The notes below the pieces were generated by a model. The model saw only the letters and a list, made by a program, of their open reading frames with translations. It searched no databases and had not been told where the DNA came from. The position numbers were made by a program, and so were the translations under genes. This document shows, piece after piece, positions 1 through 8,721 of a DNA stretch of 64,000 nucleotides. Origin of the DNA: Pseudomonas fluorescens (GTDB lineage: Bacteria; Pseudomonadota; Gammaproteobacteria; Pseudomonadales; Pseudomonadaceae); assembly GCF_902497775.2 (NCBI RefSeq), contig NZ_OZ024668.1, forward strand, positions 2,999,826 through 3,063,825. The letters are read 5' to 3'. Position 1 is the stretch's first letter. Each line of letters begins with the position of its first letter.

Positions 1-1
1 C

Positions 2-949
2 TTCGGCGCCAGCCAGGAACCGGTGGACGACTACAGCGAACTGGGCCTGACCGCCAAGCTGCGGGTCAGCAAGACCACCCTCAAGCTCGGCACCCTGCAA
101 CCAATGCTGCCGGTAGCGGCGATCAACGACGTGCGCCTGCTGCCTTCGACCTACAGCGGCGGCCTGCTGACCTCCCAGGACATCGACGGCCTGACCCTGA
201 ACCTCGGCCGCCTGGAAAAACAGAACCTGCGCGACTCCTCGAGCAACGACGAGATGAGCTACGCCGGGGTCGAGAGCAATCACCTGGACCTGGCCGGCGG
301 CACTTACGCGATCAACCCGCGCCTGGCCGTCAGCTATTACTACGCGCAGATGCAGGACATCTACCGCCAGCACTACACCGGGCTGGTCCACGACCTGCCC
401 CTGGGCGAAGGCATCAACCTGCGCAGCGACCTGCGTTACTTCGACACCCGCGAACAGGGCAGCCATGACCTGCGCGCCGCCTCGCGGGTCGACGGCGGCA
501 AGATCGACAACCGCTTCTTCAACGGCATGCTGACCCTGGGCGTGGGCGCGCACAAATTCGGCCTCGGTTACCAGAACCTTTCCGGCGATGGCGATTTTGC
601 CTACCCAGGCCTCGACCCCTACTCGGTCAACCTGGTCACGGTGAACGTCTTCACCAAGGCCGAGACCGATGCCTGGCAAGCACGCTACGACTACAACTTC
701 GCCGGCCTCGGCCTGCCGGGCTTGAGCTTCATGACCCGCTACGTCAATGGCAGCCATATCGAAACTGCCAGTGTCAGTGGTGGCAAGGAATGGGAGCGCG
801 ATACCGACATTGCCTACGTGGTGCAAAGCGGGCCACTGAAGAATGTCAGCGTGCGCCTGCGCAATGCCACCTTCCGCTCCAGCGGTGGCTTGACCACGGA
901 CATCGACGAGAACCGCCTGATCGTCGGCTACACCCTGGCCCTCTGGTAA
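2..949 (+). CDS. OprD-family outer-membrane porin, 3' part
   Basis: The reading frame is open from base 2 and the 5' end lies outside the window. The GTG at 23 is only an internal codon, so no start is assigned. The visible ~315 residues are alternating amphipathic beta-strands rich in Tyr, Asp and Gly, and the protein ends in YTLALW, an aromatic terminal residue as outer-membrane barrels have for BamA recognition. Segments such as LDLAGGTYAINPRLAVSYYYAQMQDIYRQHYTG are typical of OprD/OccD/OccK channels for uptake of amino acids or aromatic acids. The substrate cannot be told from this part. It ends about 45 bp before the Fur-box-like site of the next operon, so it is probably a separate transcription unit. 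Confidence 0.88.
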   Translation, partial: FGASQEPVDDYSELGLTAKLRVSKTTLKLGTLQPMLPVAAINDVRLLPSTYSGGLLTSQDIDGLTLNLGRLEKQNLRDSSSNDEMSYAGVESNHLDLAGGTYAINPRLAVSYYYAQMQDIYRQHYTGLVHDLPLGEGINLRSDLRYFDTREQGSHDLRAASRVDGGKIDNRFFNGMLTLGVGAHKFGLGYQNLSGDGDFAYPGLDPYSVNLVTVNVFTKAETDAWQARYDYNFAGLGLPGLSFMTRYVNGSHIETASVSGGKEWERDTDIAYVVQSGPLKNVSVRLRNATFRSSGGLTTDIDENRLIVGYTLALW

Positions 950-993
950 GTGCTGGTGACGGCCGTGTGAAAACAACCCTTTATTAGTTTTTT

Positions 994-1012
994 GGGAATG
1001 CTTATCATCTGC
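994..1012. promoter_or_regulatory. Fur-box-like site before the ECF sigma factor
   Basis: GGGAATGCTTATCATCTGC agrees with the classical 19-bp Fur consensus at about 12 of 19 positions, counted by eye. It ends 26 bp before the sigma-factor start, where a promoter is expected. Iron repression of FecI-type sigma genes is standard in Pseudomonas. Binding itself is inferred. Confidence 0.5.
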
Positions 1013-1037
1013 ATCATTTTTTCGGGATGCAGCCAGG

Positions 1038-1568
1038 ATGAGCGCACCGCCGTCACCGCCCAATGCCGAACTCGGCCAGCTCTATCAGCACCATCACCTG
1101 TGGCTGCAACACTGGCTTCGCCGGCGCCTGAGCTGCCCACAACGGGCGGCGGACCTGATGCAGGACACCTTCGTGCGCATCCTCGCCTCCTCCGAGGCGC
1201 TGGAACTGGTGCGCCTGCTGCGTGAGCCGCGCAACTACTTGGCAACCGTGGCGCGGCGGGTAATGATCGATCATTTCCGCCGCCAGCAACTGGAACGCGC
1301 CTACCTCGAAGCCCTGGCAGCGCAACCGGAAGCCGAACAGATCTCCACCGAAGAGCAGGTACTGATTCTGGAAACCCTGCGTGAAATCGACCAACTGTTG
1401 GCCGGCTGTGGCGCCAAGGCGCGCAAGGCGTTTCTGATGGCCAACTGGCTGGGCATGACCTACGTGGAAATCGGCGAAGCCCTGGGTGTGTCGCTGACCA
1501 CGGTGAAGAAGTACCTGATCAAGACCACCGAGCGCTGCCTGCTGCTCGCCTACGATGCCCAGCCATGA
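1038..1568 (+). CDS. FecI-type ECF sigma-70 factor
   Basis: This is a 176-residue iron-starvation sigma factor that would direct RNA polymerase to the adjacent TonB-receptor gene when a surface signal passes through the FecR partner. Region 2 lies at about residues 12-80 (LYQHHHLWLQHWLRRRL, DLMQDTFVRIL, NYLATVARRVMIDHFRRQ). Region 4 lies at about 110-165 (KARKAFLMANWLGMTYVEIGEALGVSLTTVKKYL), a helix-turn-helix typical of the FecI/FpvI group. The length is normal for the family. The stop overlaps the next start (ATGA), so it is translationally coupled to the FecR-type gene. A Fur-box-like site lies just upstream. The family call is firm; the cognate siderophore is unknown. Confidence 0.92.
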   Translation: MSAPPSPPNAELGQLYQHHHLWLQHWLRRRLSCPQRAADLMQDTFVRILASSEALELVRLLREPRNYLATVARRVMIDHFRRQQLERAYLEALAAQPEAEQISTEEQVLILETLREIDQLLAGCGAKARKAFLMANWLGMTYVEIGEALGVSLTTVKKYLIKTTERCLLLAYDAQP

Positions 1569-2518
1569 CTGACCGAGAACACCAACGCCAGGCCCTGAAA
1601 GCCGCCGCCCGCTGGCATGTGCAACTGGCCGCCGGCGATGCCCCGGCCGACCTGTACCAGGCCTGGCAAGTATGGCTGGCCAGCGCCGCGGAGCATCGCT
1701 GGGCCTGGGCACGGGTCGAGCAGTTGCAGGGACGCCTGGCCAGTGTGCCCGGGGCGCTGGCCTTCGACACTATGCAGCGTAGCGAAGCCGAAGGCCTGCC
1801 CCGGCGCAGCGTGCTCAAGGGCCTGCTGCTGGCCACCGGCCTTGGCCTCGGTGGCTGGGCCAGCTACCGCAGCCAGCCGGCGCAACACTGGCTGGCGGAT
1901 GAGCACAGCGGCACCGGTGAAATTCGTCATTTGAGCCTCGCCGACGGCAGCCAATTGGTGCTCGACACCGCCAGCGCCGTGGACATCCGCTTCGACGATC
2001 AGCAACGCCTTATTCGCCTGCGCCACGGGCGGATTTTTCTTACTAGCGGCAAAGACAACCAGCAACGCCCGTTGCGGGTGGAAACTGCCCAGGGCCTGGT
2101 CGAAGCCCTGGGCACGCGCTTCAGCGTTGATCAGCGCGAGGCCGCCAGCCGGGTCGAAGTGTTCGAGCACGCGGTACGCATCAACCCGCATCAGGCCCCG
2201 GCACGACACCTCGAAGCCGGGCAGCGCTGCCAGTTCGACAGCCATGTAGTGCATGCCGCGCAGGCCGTCGCCAGCAGCGAAGCGGCGTGGACCGGCGGGC
2301 ACCTGATCGTCGAAGACTGGCGCCTGGGCGACCTGCTCGAAGAGCTCGGCCGCTACCGACCGGGGCTGTTGTCCTATTCCAACGAGCTCAACGGGCTACG
2401 GGTATCCGGGACCTTCTCCCTCACCGATAGCGATGCCGCGCTGTCGGCCCTGGCCACGTCGTTCAAGCTTCAGGTGCGGCGTTACAACCGCTTCTGGGTC
2501 AATGTCGATCTGAGTTGA
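1565..2518 (+). CDS. FecR-type anti-sigma/sigma regulator
   Basis: This 317-residue inner-membrane signal transducer is the partner of the preceding sigma factor. The N-terminal cytoplasmic region (about 1-80, DUF4880-like, with ALKAAARWHVQLAAGDA and the motif WLASAAEHRWAWARVEQLQ) binds the sigma factor. A single membrane segment follows at about 81-100 (GLLLATGLGLGGWASY). The periplasmic FecR domain (about 110-215) shows the hallmark HLSLADGSQLVLDTASAVDIRF. The C-terminal part (about 245-317, LSYSNELNGLRVSGTFSLTDSDAALSALA) resembles the secretin/STN-like domain that contacts the receptor's signalling domain. The start overlaps the sigma-factor stop by four bases, so both are made from one message. 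Confidence 0.92.
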   Translation: MTDREHQRQALKAAARWHVQLAAGDAPADLYQAWQVWLASAAEHRWAWARVEQLQGRLASVPGALAFDTMQRSEAEGLPRRSVLKGLLLATGLGLGGWASYRSQPAQHWLADEHSGTGEIRHLSLADGSQLVLDTASAVDIRFDDQQRLIRLRHGRIFLTSGKDNQQRPLRVETAQGLVEALGTRFSVDQREAASRVEVFEHAVRINPHQAPARHLEAGQRCQFDSHVVHAAQAVASSEAAWTGGHLIVEDWRLGDLLEELGRYRPGLLSYSNELNGLRVSGTFSLTDSDAALSALATSFKLQVRRYNRFWVNVDLS

Positions 2519-2569
2519 TTTTTTTTGAACCGGGGGGTGCCTGTTTTTTTTCGTTCGTCCGCCTCTGTA

Positions 2570-2575
2570 GGAAAT
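2570..2575 (+). promoter_or_regulatory. Possible FecI-type -35 element (GGAAAT)
   Basis: GGAAAT is the conserved -35 hexamer reported for FecI-dependent promoters. It lies 29 bp before the receptor start codon and leaves very little room for an untranslated leader. It may be the signal read by the sigma factor encoded upstream, but a six-base match could be chance. Confidence 0.25.
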
Positions 2576-2604
2576 AATCTCATTTGCGAACGAAGAGGAT
2601 TTCC

Positions 2605-5106
2605 ATGCAACCCCGCTTCCCCCGTGCCCTCCTTCCCCAGTTGATCGGCCGCCACCTGCTGGCCGCCACCTTGGCTCTGCCCTTGCTACCCGTCGCCATG
2701 GTCCAGGCGGCAGAGACCGACAGCGCCAGCAGCGGCCAGGTATTCGCCATTGAAGCGGGTTCCCTGAGCCGGGTGCTGGGCAGCTTTGCCGCCGCGGCCG
2801 GGGTCAACCTGTCGTATGACGCACAACTGACCGCCAGCCAGCATAGCCCTGGCCTGCAGGGCCGCTTCGGGGTACTCGAAGGCTTGAGCCGGATCCTCGC
2901 CGGCAGCGGCCTGCAGGCTTACCGCCAGGCCGACGGCAGCTACTCGCTGCGCCCGCTGCCGGCCAGCAACGGTGCGCTGGAACTGGGTGCAACCACCATC
3001 GGCGCCAGCACCTTGAACACCAGCGCAGAAACCACCGACAGCCTCACCGTGCGCCAGGTCAGCTTCGCCAAGGGTGAGCATTCGCTGCGCGAAACACCGC
3101 AGTCGGTGACGGTGATCACTCGCAAGATGATGGATGAGCAGAACCTCAACACCCTCGAACAGGTGATGGAGAAAACCCCGGGGATCACCGTGCATGACTC
3201 GCCCATGGGCGGCAAATACTTCTACTCGCGCGGTTTCATGCTCGCCGGCCAGTACCAGTACGACGGCGTGCCGCTGGACCTGGGTGGCAACTACGTACAG
3301 GCCAACAGCTTTGCCAGCGACATGGCCTACTACGACCGCGTCGAAGTGCTGCGCGGCGCCGCCGGCATGCTCAAGGGCTCGGGCAGTTCCGCCGGTGGCG
3401 TCAACTTCATCCGCAAGCGCGGGCAGGAAAAGGCCGCGACCAGCGTCAGCCTTTCGGCGGGCTCCTGGGACAACTACCGTGCCCAGCTCGACACCGGCGG
3501 CCCGCTCAACGAGTCCGGCAGCCTGCGCGGCCGGCTGGTGGTTACCGGGCAGGATCGCCAGTACTTCTATGACATGGGCAAGCGCGACGACCAGGTGGTC
3601 TACGGCGCGCTCGACTACGACTTCAACGACGCCACCACCCTCGGCATCGGCGCCGCCTACGAGAAGCTCAATGCCACCCCTTGCTGGCAGGGCCTGCCGC
3701 GCTACAGCGAGGGTTCGGACCTGAAGCTGTCGCGCGCAACCTGCCTGGGCGCGACCTGGAACAGTTGGGAAAGCCAGCGCGTGAACCTGTTCGCCGACCT
3801 CACCCACCACTTCAACGACCAGTGGCTGCTGAAAGTCGCCGCCATGCACAGCCACAACACCCAGGACATCCAGTACGCCATGACCCTGGGCAGCGTGCCG
3901 GTCGGCAGCACCGCGGCCAACAACCAGGTGTATTCCGGCCTGTTCGACTACGACCAGCACGACTACGGCATGGACGCCTACCTGGACGGCAAATTCACCG
4001 CCTGGGGCCTGGAGCACGAGCTGATCGTCGGCGCCAACGCCAGTCGCGCCAAGGGCCGCGACACCTATGCGCTGATCAACATGACGCAGTTGCTCGGCGT
4101 GACCATGGACCCCTTCGCGCCCAACCGCGACATTCCCAAGCCGCCCGACAGCCTGTACCAGACCGCTTCCTACCGTGGCGGCCCGCTGCCGGTGGAAAGC
4201 GACACCCGGCAGATCGGCACCTACGCCACCTTGCGCCTGAAACTGGCCGAGCCGCTGACCCTGGTGCTTGGCAGCCGAGTCAGCTGGTACCGCAGCAAGC
4301 GTGATTCCTACACCCAGGCCTGGGACTACTGGCAGCATGATCGCAGCCAGGAAAACGGCCAGGTGACGCCGTTTGCCGCGCTGATCTACGACCTGGACGA
4401 CACCTGGTCGGTGTACGGCAGCTACGCTGACATCTTCCAGCCCCAGGGCACCTATACCGATACCGAGGGCAGCCCGCTGCAACCCAAGACCGGCGCCAAC
4501 TATGAGCTGGGGATCAAGGGCGAATGGCTCGATGGCGGCCTGAACGCAGCGTTCAACCTGTTCCGCACCATCGAGGCGCACCGCGCCGAAGCCGACTATG
4601 ACTCGGTCTGTGCCGGCTCCTCCGACGGATACTGCTACAGCGACAAGGGCAAGGTTCGCGCCCAGGGTTTCGAAGCCGAACTCAGCGGCGAGCTGGCCGA
4701 GCGCCTGCAGGTACTGGCCGGCTACACCTATACCGAGCTTGAATACCTCAAGACCAACAGCACCAGCCAGGACGCGACCTTCACTGCCAGCTACGTGCCG
4801 CGTCACCTGCTGCGGGTCTGGGCCGACTACCAGCTGGATGGCCCGCTGCAGCGCTGGAGCCTGGGCGGTGGGGTCAATGCGCAAAGCGACAACCACTACC
4901 AGGACCGCGCGGCGAAAACCGTACAGCCCGGCTACGCGATCTGGAACGCGCGCGTGGGCTACCAGCTGGACGACAACTGGAGCATTGCCGTCAACGGCAA
5001 CAACCTGTTCGACAAGCACTACTACTCCAGTGTCGGCGCCCTGGCCTGGGGTAACTTCTACGGTGAGCCGCGTCATTTCATGGTGACCCTCAAAGGCGAT
5101 TTCTGA
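2605..5106 (+). CDS. TonB-dependent siderophore receptor with STN signalling domain
   Basis: This is an 833-residue outer-membrane receptor of the FecA/FpvA type. ATG 2605 is chosen over the in-frame TTG at 2584 because GAAGAGGA lies just ahead of it and a clean signal peptide follows (about 1-38, ending VQAAETDS). The STN signalling domain is at about 45-110 (FAIEAGSLSRVLGSFAAAAGVNLSYDAQL). It talks to the FecR-type protein encoded upstream. The plug domain begins near 150 (SLRETPQSVTVITRKMMDEQNLNTLEQVMEKTPGITV), with a VEVLRGAAGMLKGSGSSAGGVNFIRKR segment. The 22-strand barrel ends in TLKGDF with the terminal Phe. It should import a ferric siderophore. Which one is not visible, and no siderophore synthesis genes are nearby, so it may take up a foreign siderophore. 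Confidence 0.93.
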   Translation: MQPRFPRALLPQLIGRHLLAATLALPLLPVAMVQAAETDSASSGQVFAIEAGSLSRVLGSFAAAAGVNLSYDAQLTASQHSPGLQGRFGVLEGLSRILAGSGLQAYRQADGSYSLRPLPASNGALELGATTIGASTLNTSAETTDSLTVRQVSFAKGEHSLRETPQSVTVITRKMMDEQNLNTLEQVMEKTPGITVHDSPMGGKYFYSRGFMLAGQYQYDGVPLDLGGNYVQANSFASDMAYYDRVEVLRGAAGMLKGSGSSAGGVNFIRKRGQEKAATSVSLSAGSWDNYRAQLDTGGPLNESGSLRGRLVVTGQDRQYFYDMGKRDDQVVYGALDYDFNDATTLGIGAAYEKLNATPCWQGLPRYSEGSDLKLSRATCLGATWNSWESQRVNLFADLTHHFNDQWLLKVAAMHSHNTQDIQYAMTLGSVPVGSTAANNQVYSGLFDYDQHDYGMDAYLDGKFTAWGLEHELIVGANASRAKGRDTYALINMTQLLGVTMDPFAPNRDIPKPPDSLYQTASYRGGPLPVESDTRQIGTYATLRLKLAEPLTLVLGSRVSWYRSKRDSYTQAWDYWQHDRSQENGQVTPFAALIYDLDDTWSVYGSYADIFQPQGTYTDTEGSPLQPKTGANYELGIKGEWLDGGLNAAFNLFRTIEAHRAEADYDSVCAGSSDGYCYSDKGKVRAQGFEAELSGELAERLQVLAGYTYTELEYLKTNSTSQDATFTASYVPRHLLRVWADYQLDGPLQRWSLGGGVNAQSDNHYQDRAAKTVQPGYAIWNARVGYQLDDNWSIAVNGNNLFDKHYYSSVGALAWGNFYGEPRHFMVTLKGDF

Positions 5107-5133
5107 CGCGGGTGATTTGCGGTCGACGCTGAT

Positions 5134-5153
5134 TGATGATAGTCGTTATCATT
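5134..5153. promoter_or_regulatory. Fur-box-like inverted repeat before the MFS gene
   Basis: ATGATA and TATCAT form perfect 6-bp arms around a 5-bp centre (5136-5152), matching half-sites of the Fur box (GATAAT/ATTATC). The site lies about 50 bp before the transporter start. It implies the transporter has its own iron-repressed promoter in addition to any readthrough from the receptor gene. Confidence 0.6.
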
Positions 5154-5201
5154 TTTTTCCCGGTCGTCGACCGCCTTGCCCTCATCTGCCCTGGATTGCC
5201 C

Positions 5202-6410
5202 ATGCCCACTGCAACGGATCCTGCCGTGCTCGCCTCCCCCGAGCGCTCTACCTTCGATCTACGTCCGCTCCTGGCGGCCAACATGGCCTGTACCATGGCG
5301 ATGATGGCCTTCGTCTCGCTGATCGGCCCGATTGCCCGTACGCTCGGCCTGGCCACCTGGCAGGCCGGCACGGCAGTGACGGTGGCCGGGGTGATCTGGA
5401 TGCTTCTGGCGCGCCCTTGGGGCCGGGCCAGTGATCGCCTGGGCCGGCGCAAGGTGCTGTTGCTCGGCACCGCGGGCTTCACCGCCGCCTACTGGGCCTT
5501 GTGCCTGTTCATCGATACCGCCTTGCACCTGCTGCCCAGCGCCGCCCTGGCCTTTGCCGGGCTGGTGCTTGGCCGCGGCCTGATCGGCGCCTTCTACGCT
5601 GCCCTGCCGGTCGGCGGTGCGGCACTGATTGCCGACAACATCGAACCGCAACATCGCGCCCGGGCCATGGCTTCGCTGGGGGCGGCCAACGCCTTTGGCC
5701 TGGTCATCGGCCCGGCACTGGCGGCGGTGCTGGCACGCTTCAGTTTGAGCCTGCCGTTCTATGTGATGGCGGTGCTGCCGATGCTGGCGTTCCTGGTGCT
5801 GCTGCTCAAGCTCAAGCGCCAGGAACTGCACCTCAAGCAGCCACCGCGCCCGGTACGCCTGGCCGACCCGCGCCTGCGCCGGCCGCTGCTGGTGGCGTTC
5901 GTGGCGATGCTAAGCGTGTCGGTAGCGCAGATTACCGTTGGCTTCTTCGCCCTCGACCGCCTGGGCATGAGCACCGCCGACGCCGCGCAAACCGCCGGGG
6001 TTGCCCTGACCATGGTTGGCGTGGCGCTGATCCTCTCGCAGGTCCTGGTGCGCAAACTTGAGTGGCCACCGCTGCGAATGATCCGCGTCGGCGCCAGCAT
6101 CGCCGCCGTGGGCTTTGCCGCCAGCGCCCTGGCCACCAGTGCCGTGGGCTTGTGGGCGTGTTTCTTTTTCTCGGCCTGTGGCATGGGCTGGGTGTTCCCG
6201 GCGTTCTCAGCGCTGGCGGCCAATGCCATGGACGCCTGCGAACAAGGCGCCACGGCCGGCTCCATTGGCGCCGTGCAAGGCCTGGGGGTGGTTATCGGGC
6301 CGCTGGCCGGGACCCTGATCTACGCCGTCGATCCGCGCCTGCCGTACCTGATTGTCGCTGCGCTGCTGTTGCTGGTAGGCCTATGGCCGCAGCCGAAAAA
6401 GTCCGCCTAA
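5202..6410 (+). CDS. MFS transporter, iron/siderophore associated
   Basis: This 402-residue inner-membrane protein has about 12 hydrophobic segments. The loop between segments 2 and 3 carries the MFS signature (WGRASDRLGRRKVLLL). The frame is open further upstream, but ATG 5202 gives the normal N-terminus (MPTATDPAVLASPERSTFDLRPLLAANMACTMAM) and the Fur-like site would otherwise lie inside the gene. It follows the siderophore receptor by 95 bp, so it may export or import a siderophore or its breakdown product. MFS proteins near siderophore receptors do both, and direction cannot be read from sequence. Confidence 0.85.
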   Translation: MPTATDPAVLASPERSTFDLRPLLAANMACTMAMMAFVSLIGPIARTLGLATWQAGTAVTVAGVIWMLLARPWGRASDRLGRRKVLLLGTAGFTAAYWALCLFIDTALHLLPSAALAFAGLVLGRGLIGAFYAALPVGGAALIADNIEPQHRARAMASLGAANAFGLVIGPALAAVLARFSLSLPFYVMAVLPMLAFLVLLLKLKRQELHLKQPPRPVRLADPRLRRPLLVAFVAMLSVSVAQITVGFFALDRLGMSTADAAQTAGVALTMVGVALILSQVLVRKLEWPPLRMIRVGASIAAVGFAASALATSAVGLWACFFFSACGMGWVFPAFSALAANAMDACEQGATAGSIGAVQGLGVVIGPLAGTLIYAVDPRLPYLIVAALLLLVGLWPQPKKSA

Positions 6411-6482
6411 CAGGCGGGCCGCTAAAGCCTGGTCGAATGTGTTTTAATGCCTCGCCCAAAATTTTTGACACATAAGGCGGCT

Positions 6483-7028
6483 ATGGACACGGGGACACGA
6501 CTCAAACTGGTGCGTGAACGCAACAAACTCTCCCAACGGGAGCTGGCTCGACGCAGTGGCCTGACCAACTCGACGATCTCGCAGATTGAGCAGAATCGCG
6601 TCAGCCCTTCGGTCAGTTCCCTGAAAAAGCTGCTTGAAGGCATCCCGATGTCGTTGGCGGAGTTCTTCAGTTTCGACGAGCCGATCCGCGAAGAGCGCTT
6701 TGTGTTCCGCTCCAACGAGCAGCCAGACCTGGGCAACAGCGGCCTGCGCATGCTGCTGGTGGGGGCCAGTGTCGAGGGCCGGCAGATGCGCATGTTGCGC
6801 GAGCTGTATGCACCGGGTGCCGATTCGGGCGAGCCGATCGTGCATGCCGAGGGCGAAGAGTGCGGCCTGGTGACCCGTGGCACCATCGAGTTGCGGGTGG
6901 ATGGCCAGGTCAGCATCCTCAACTCCGGTGACGGTTACTACTTCCCCACCACCCTGCCCCATAGTTTCAAGAACATTGGCCAGGATGAGGCCGAAATCAT
7001 CAGCGCCAACACCCCGGCGAATTTCTGA
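6483..7028 (+). CDS. XRE-family regulator with C-terminal cupin domain
   Basis: This 181-residue transcription factor has an N-terminal helix-turn-helix at about residues 5-60 (LKLVRERNKLSQRELARRSGLTNSTISQIEQNRVSPSVSSLKKLL) and a C-terminal cupin barrel at about 105-178 (EECGLVTRGTIELRVDGQVSILNSGDGYYFPTTLPHSFKN). This is the layout of PuuR-like regulators of polyamine and amino-acid catabolism, in which the cupin senses a small ligand. ATG 6483 is preferred to the in-frame ATG 6447 because AAGGCGG lies immediately before it and the helix-turn-helix then begins at the usual distance. No catabolic genes flank it, so its targets are probably elsewhere. Confidence 0.88.
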   Translation: MDTGTRLKLVRERNKLSQRELARRSGLTNSTISQIEQNRVSPSVSSLKKLLEGIPMSLAEFFSFDEPIREERFVFRSNEQPDLGNSGLRMLLVGASVEGRQMRMLRELYAPGADSGEPIVHAEGEECGLVTRGTIELRVDGQVSILNSGDGYYFPTTLPHSFKNIGQDEAEIISANTPANF

Positions 7029-7036
7029 GAATACGA

Positions 7037-7091
7037 TCGCGGGGCAAGCCCGCTCCTACAGGATCTGTGTAGGAGCGGGCTTGCCCCGCGA
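7037..7091. repeat. REP hairpin
   Basis: Two perfect 24-bp arms (TCGCGGGGCAAGCCCGCTCC and its complement, extended to TACA/TGTA) flank a 7-base loop. It is a typical Pseudomonas REP pair between convergent genes, where it can also stop transcription. Three related hairpins occur at 24614, 41668 and 61518. Confidence 0.9.
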
Positions 7092-7103
7092 TGAATCTTG
7101 CTG

Positions 7104-8594
7104 CTACATCCAGCCCAGCCACTGCCACCAGGTAGCGGCAAACACCAGCATCAGCCCATAGCCAATCAAGGTCACCAAAATCCCCACCCGGGCAAACTGC
7201 TTGGCGGTGAAGGTCTCGGTGCCCAGGCAGACCATGTTCTGCGGTGCGTTGATCGGCAGGATAAAGCCGTAGCTGACCACGAAGCCCAGGGCCATGGTCA
7301 TGCCCAGGCGGCTGAAATCACCCGGCAAGGTCTGCAATACGGCGATCAGGATCGGCAGCAGTGCCGAGGTCAACGCGGTGGCGCTGGCAAAGCCCAGGTG
7401 GATCAGAATCAAAAATGCCGCGAGGATCGAGAACACCCCCAGGGTACCCAGTTGATCCAGCCCGGTATGGGCTACCACCTGCGCGCCCAGCCATTGTCCG
7501 GCCTGGGTAGTGAGCAAGGTGGTACCCAGGCTGATGCCGACCCCGAAGACAATCACCGTGCCCCAGGGGATGCGCGCCTGCACATCTTTCCAGGTCATCA
7601 CCCCAAGCCGTGGCAGCAGCAGGATCACCAAGCCGGCATAGGTGGTCGAGGTGGTATCGAAGTGATGCAGCTTGCCCTCGGTAGCCCAGGCCAACAGCAA
7701 AAGCAGCGACACACCCAGCAGGCGTTTCTGCGCGCCGGTCATGGGCCCAAGTTCCGCCAGGGTCTTGCTCACTGCCGCCTTGCCGCCGGGAATCGCGTCG
7801 CTCTCGGGCGGCAGCATTTTCAGCACCAGCACGATCAGCACCACCGACATGATCAGCGCCCACGGCGCACCGGCGATCAGCCAGTCGATCCACGACACCC
7901 GCGCACCGAGCATCTTGTCCATGAAGCCGACGGTCAGCAGGTTCTGCGCCGCGGCGGTCTGGATGCCGATGTTCCAGATGCTGGTGCCCTGGGCGACGAT
8001 GATCATGATCCCGGCGGCGATGTTCGAGCGTTTGTCGACGCCAAAGGCGGCGATCACGCCCATCATGATCGGCACCACGCAGGCACTGCGCGCCGTGGCG
8101 CTGGGCACCACCAGGCTGAGCAGCACGGTGACCGCCACGGCGCCGAGGAGGATGCGCCGGGTACTGACACCGATGCTTGATAGCGTGACCAAAGCAATGC
8201 GCCGATCCAGCCCGGTGTGAGTCATGGCCGCGGCGATGAACAAGGCGCCGACCACCAGGGCCAGGGCACTGTTGGAAAAACCGGTCAGGGCCAGGGTGAT
8301 GGCCGCCGAGGAACCGTAGATCACCGAGGGGTCGGCTACCGTCGGCGCCGTGCCGAGCAGAAAGGCCATCAGCGAAGTGATCATGATCGCGCTGGCTTCG
8401 TACGACACCGCTTCGCTGATCCAGACCACCACGGCGAACGCCAGGATCGCCAGCACCCGGTGACCGGCCACCGGCAAGTCGGCAGGCATGGGCAACAGCA
8501 ACACCCCGATCAGGGCGGCTATACCCACCAGCAGGCCAATGGGCACGCGGGTTCTGGCGGTTTGTGAGACAGGCGCATTGGCCGGCGAATTCAT
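7104..8594 (-). CDS. DASS/SLC13-family anion transporter
   Basis: This is a 496-residue inner-membrane permease of the divalent anion:sodium symporter family, which moves dicarboxylates, citrate, sulfate or similar anions. It has about 12 hydrophobic segments. Family features include a VPSATARSACVVPIMMGV stretch with the SNT-like Ser/Thr/Asn region, and a second repeat (ALTSALLPILIAVLQTL; SYGFILPINAPQNMVCLGTETFTAKQFARVGI) containing the conserved N-A-P. ATG 8594 is chosen over 8615 because GGGAG precedes it. Two symmetrical DNA motifs lie about 90-130 bp upstream and suggest local control. The substrate is not assignable. Confidence 0.88.
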   Translation of the reverse strand: MNSPANAPVSQTARTRVPIGLLVGIAALIGVLLLPMPADLPVAGHRVLAILAFAVVVWISEAVSYEASAIMITSLMAFLLGTAPTVADPSVIYGSSAAITLALTGFSNSALALVVGALFIAAAMTHTGLDRRIALVTLSSIGVSTRRILLGAVAVTVLLSLVVPSATARSACVVPIMMGVIAAFGVDKRSNIAAGIMIIVAQGTSIWNIGIQTAAAQNLLTVGFMDKMLGARVSWIDWLIAGAPWALIMSVVLIVLVLKMLPPESDAIPGGKAAVSKTLAELGPMTGAQKRLLGVSLLLLLAWATEGKLHHFDTTSTTYAGLVILLLPRLGVMTWKDVQARIPWGTVIVFGVGISLGTTLLTTQAGQWLGAQVVAHTGLDQLGTLGVFSILAAFLILIHLGFASATALTSALLPILIAVLQTLPGDFSRLGMTMALGFVVSYGFILPINAPQNMVCLGTETFTAKQFARVGILVTLIGYGLMLVFAATWWQWLGWM

Positions 8595-8682
8595 GGGTAA
8601 CTCCCTGCAGAACATGTGCAGCCATGATCCTGCAGATCGCTTTAGCGTGGACTGATACGCATCAATGCCCTGAATTCAAAGC

Positions 8683-8695
8683 ATTGTCGGACAAT
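8683..8695. promoter_or_regulatory. Perfect palindrome ATTGTCGGACAAT
   Basis: Six-base arms ATTGTC/GACAAT flank a single G. The core T-GT-N3-AC-A matches the general operator shape of FadR-type GntR regulators, which often control organic-acid transporters. It lies 89 bp upstream of the DASS transporter start. The regulator itself is not in the window. Confidence 0.4.
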
Positions 8696-8696
8696 A

Positions 8697-8721
8697 TGTA
8701 GTGCGCTAAAAAAACACTACA
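8697..8721. promoter_or_regulatory. Inverted repeat TGTAGTG-N11-CACTACA
   Basis: Perfect 7-bp arms lie on either side of an AT-rich 11-bp spacer, directly next to the ATTGTC palindrome. It could be a second operator or part of the promoter between the divergent genes. Confidence 0.35.

Noticed and set aside
2686..5076. 796-codon minus-strand ORF opposite the TonB receptor
   Set aside because: It mirrors the receptor gene in a GC-rich genome; its translation is low-complexity Val/Gly/Ala/His without any domain.
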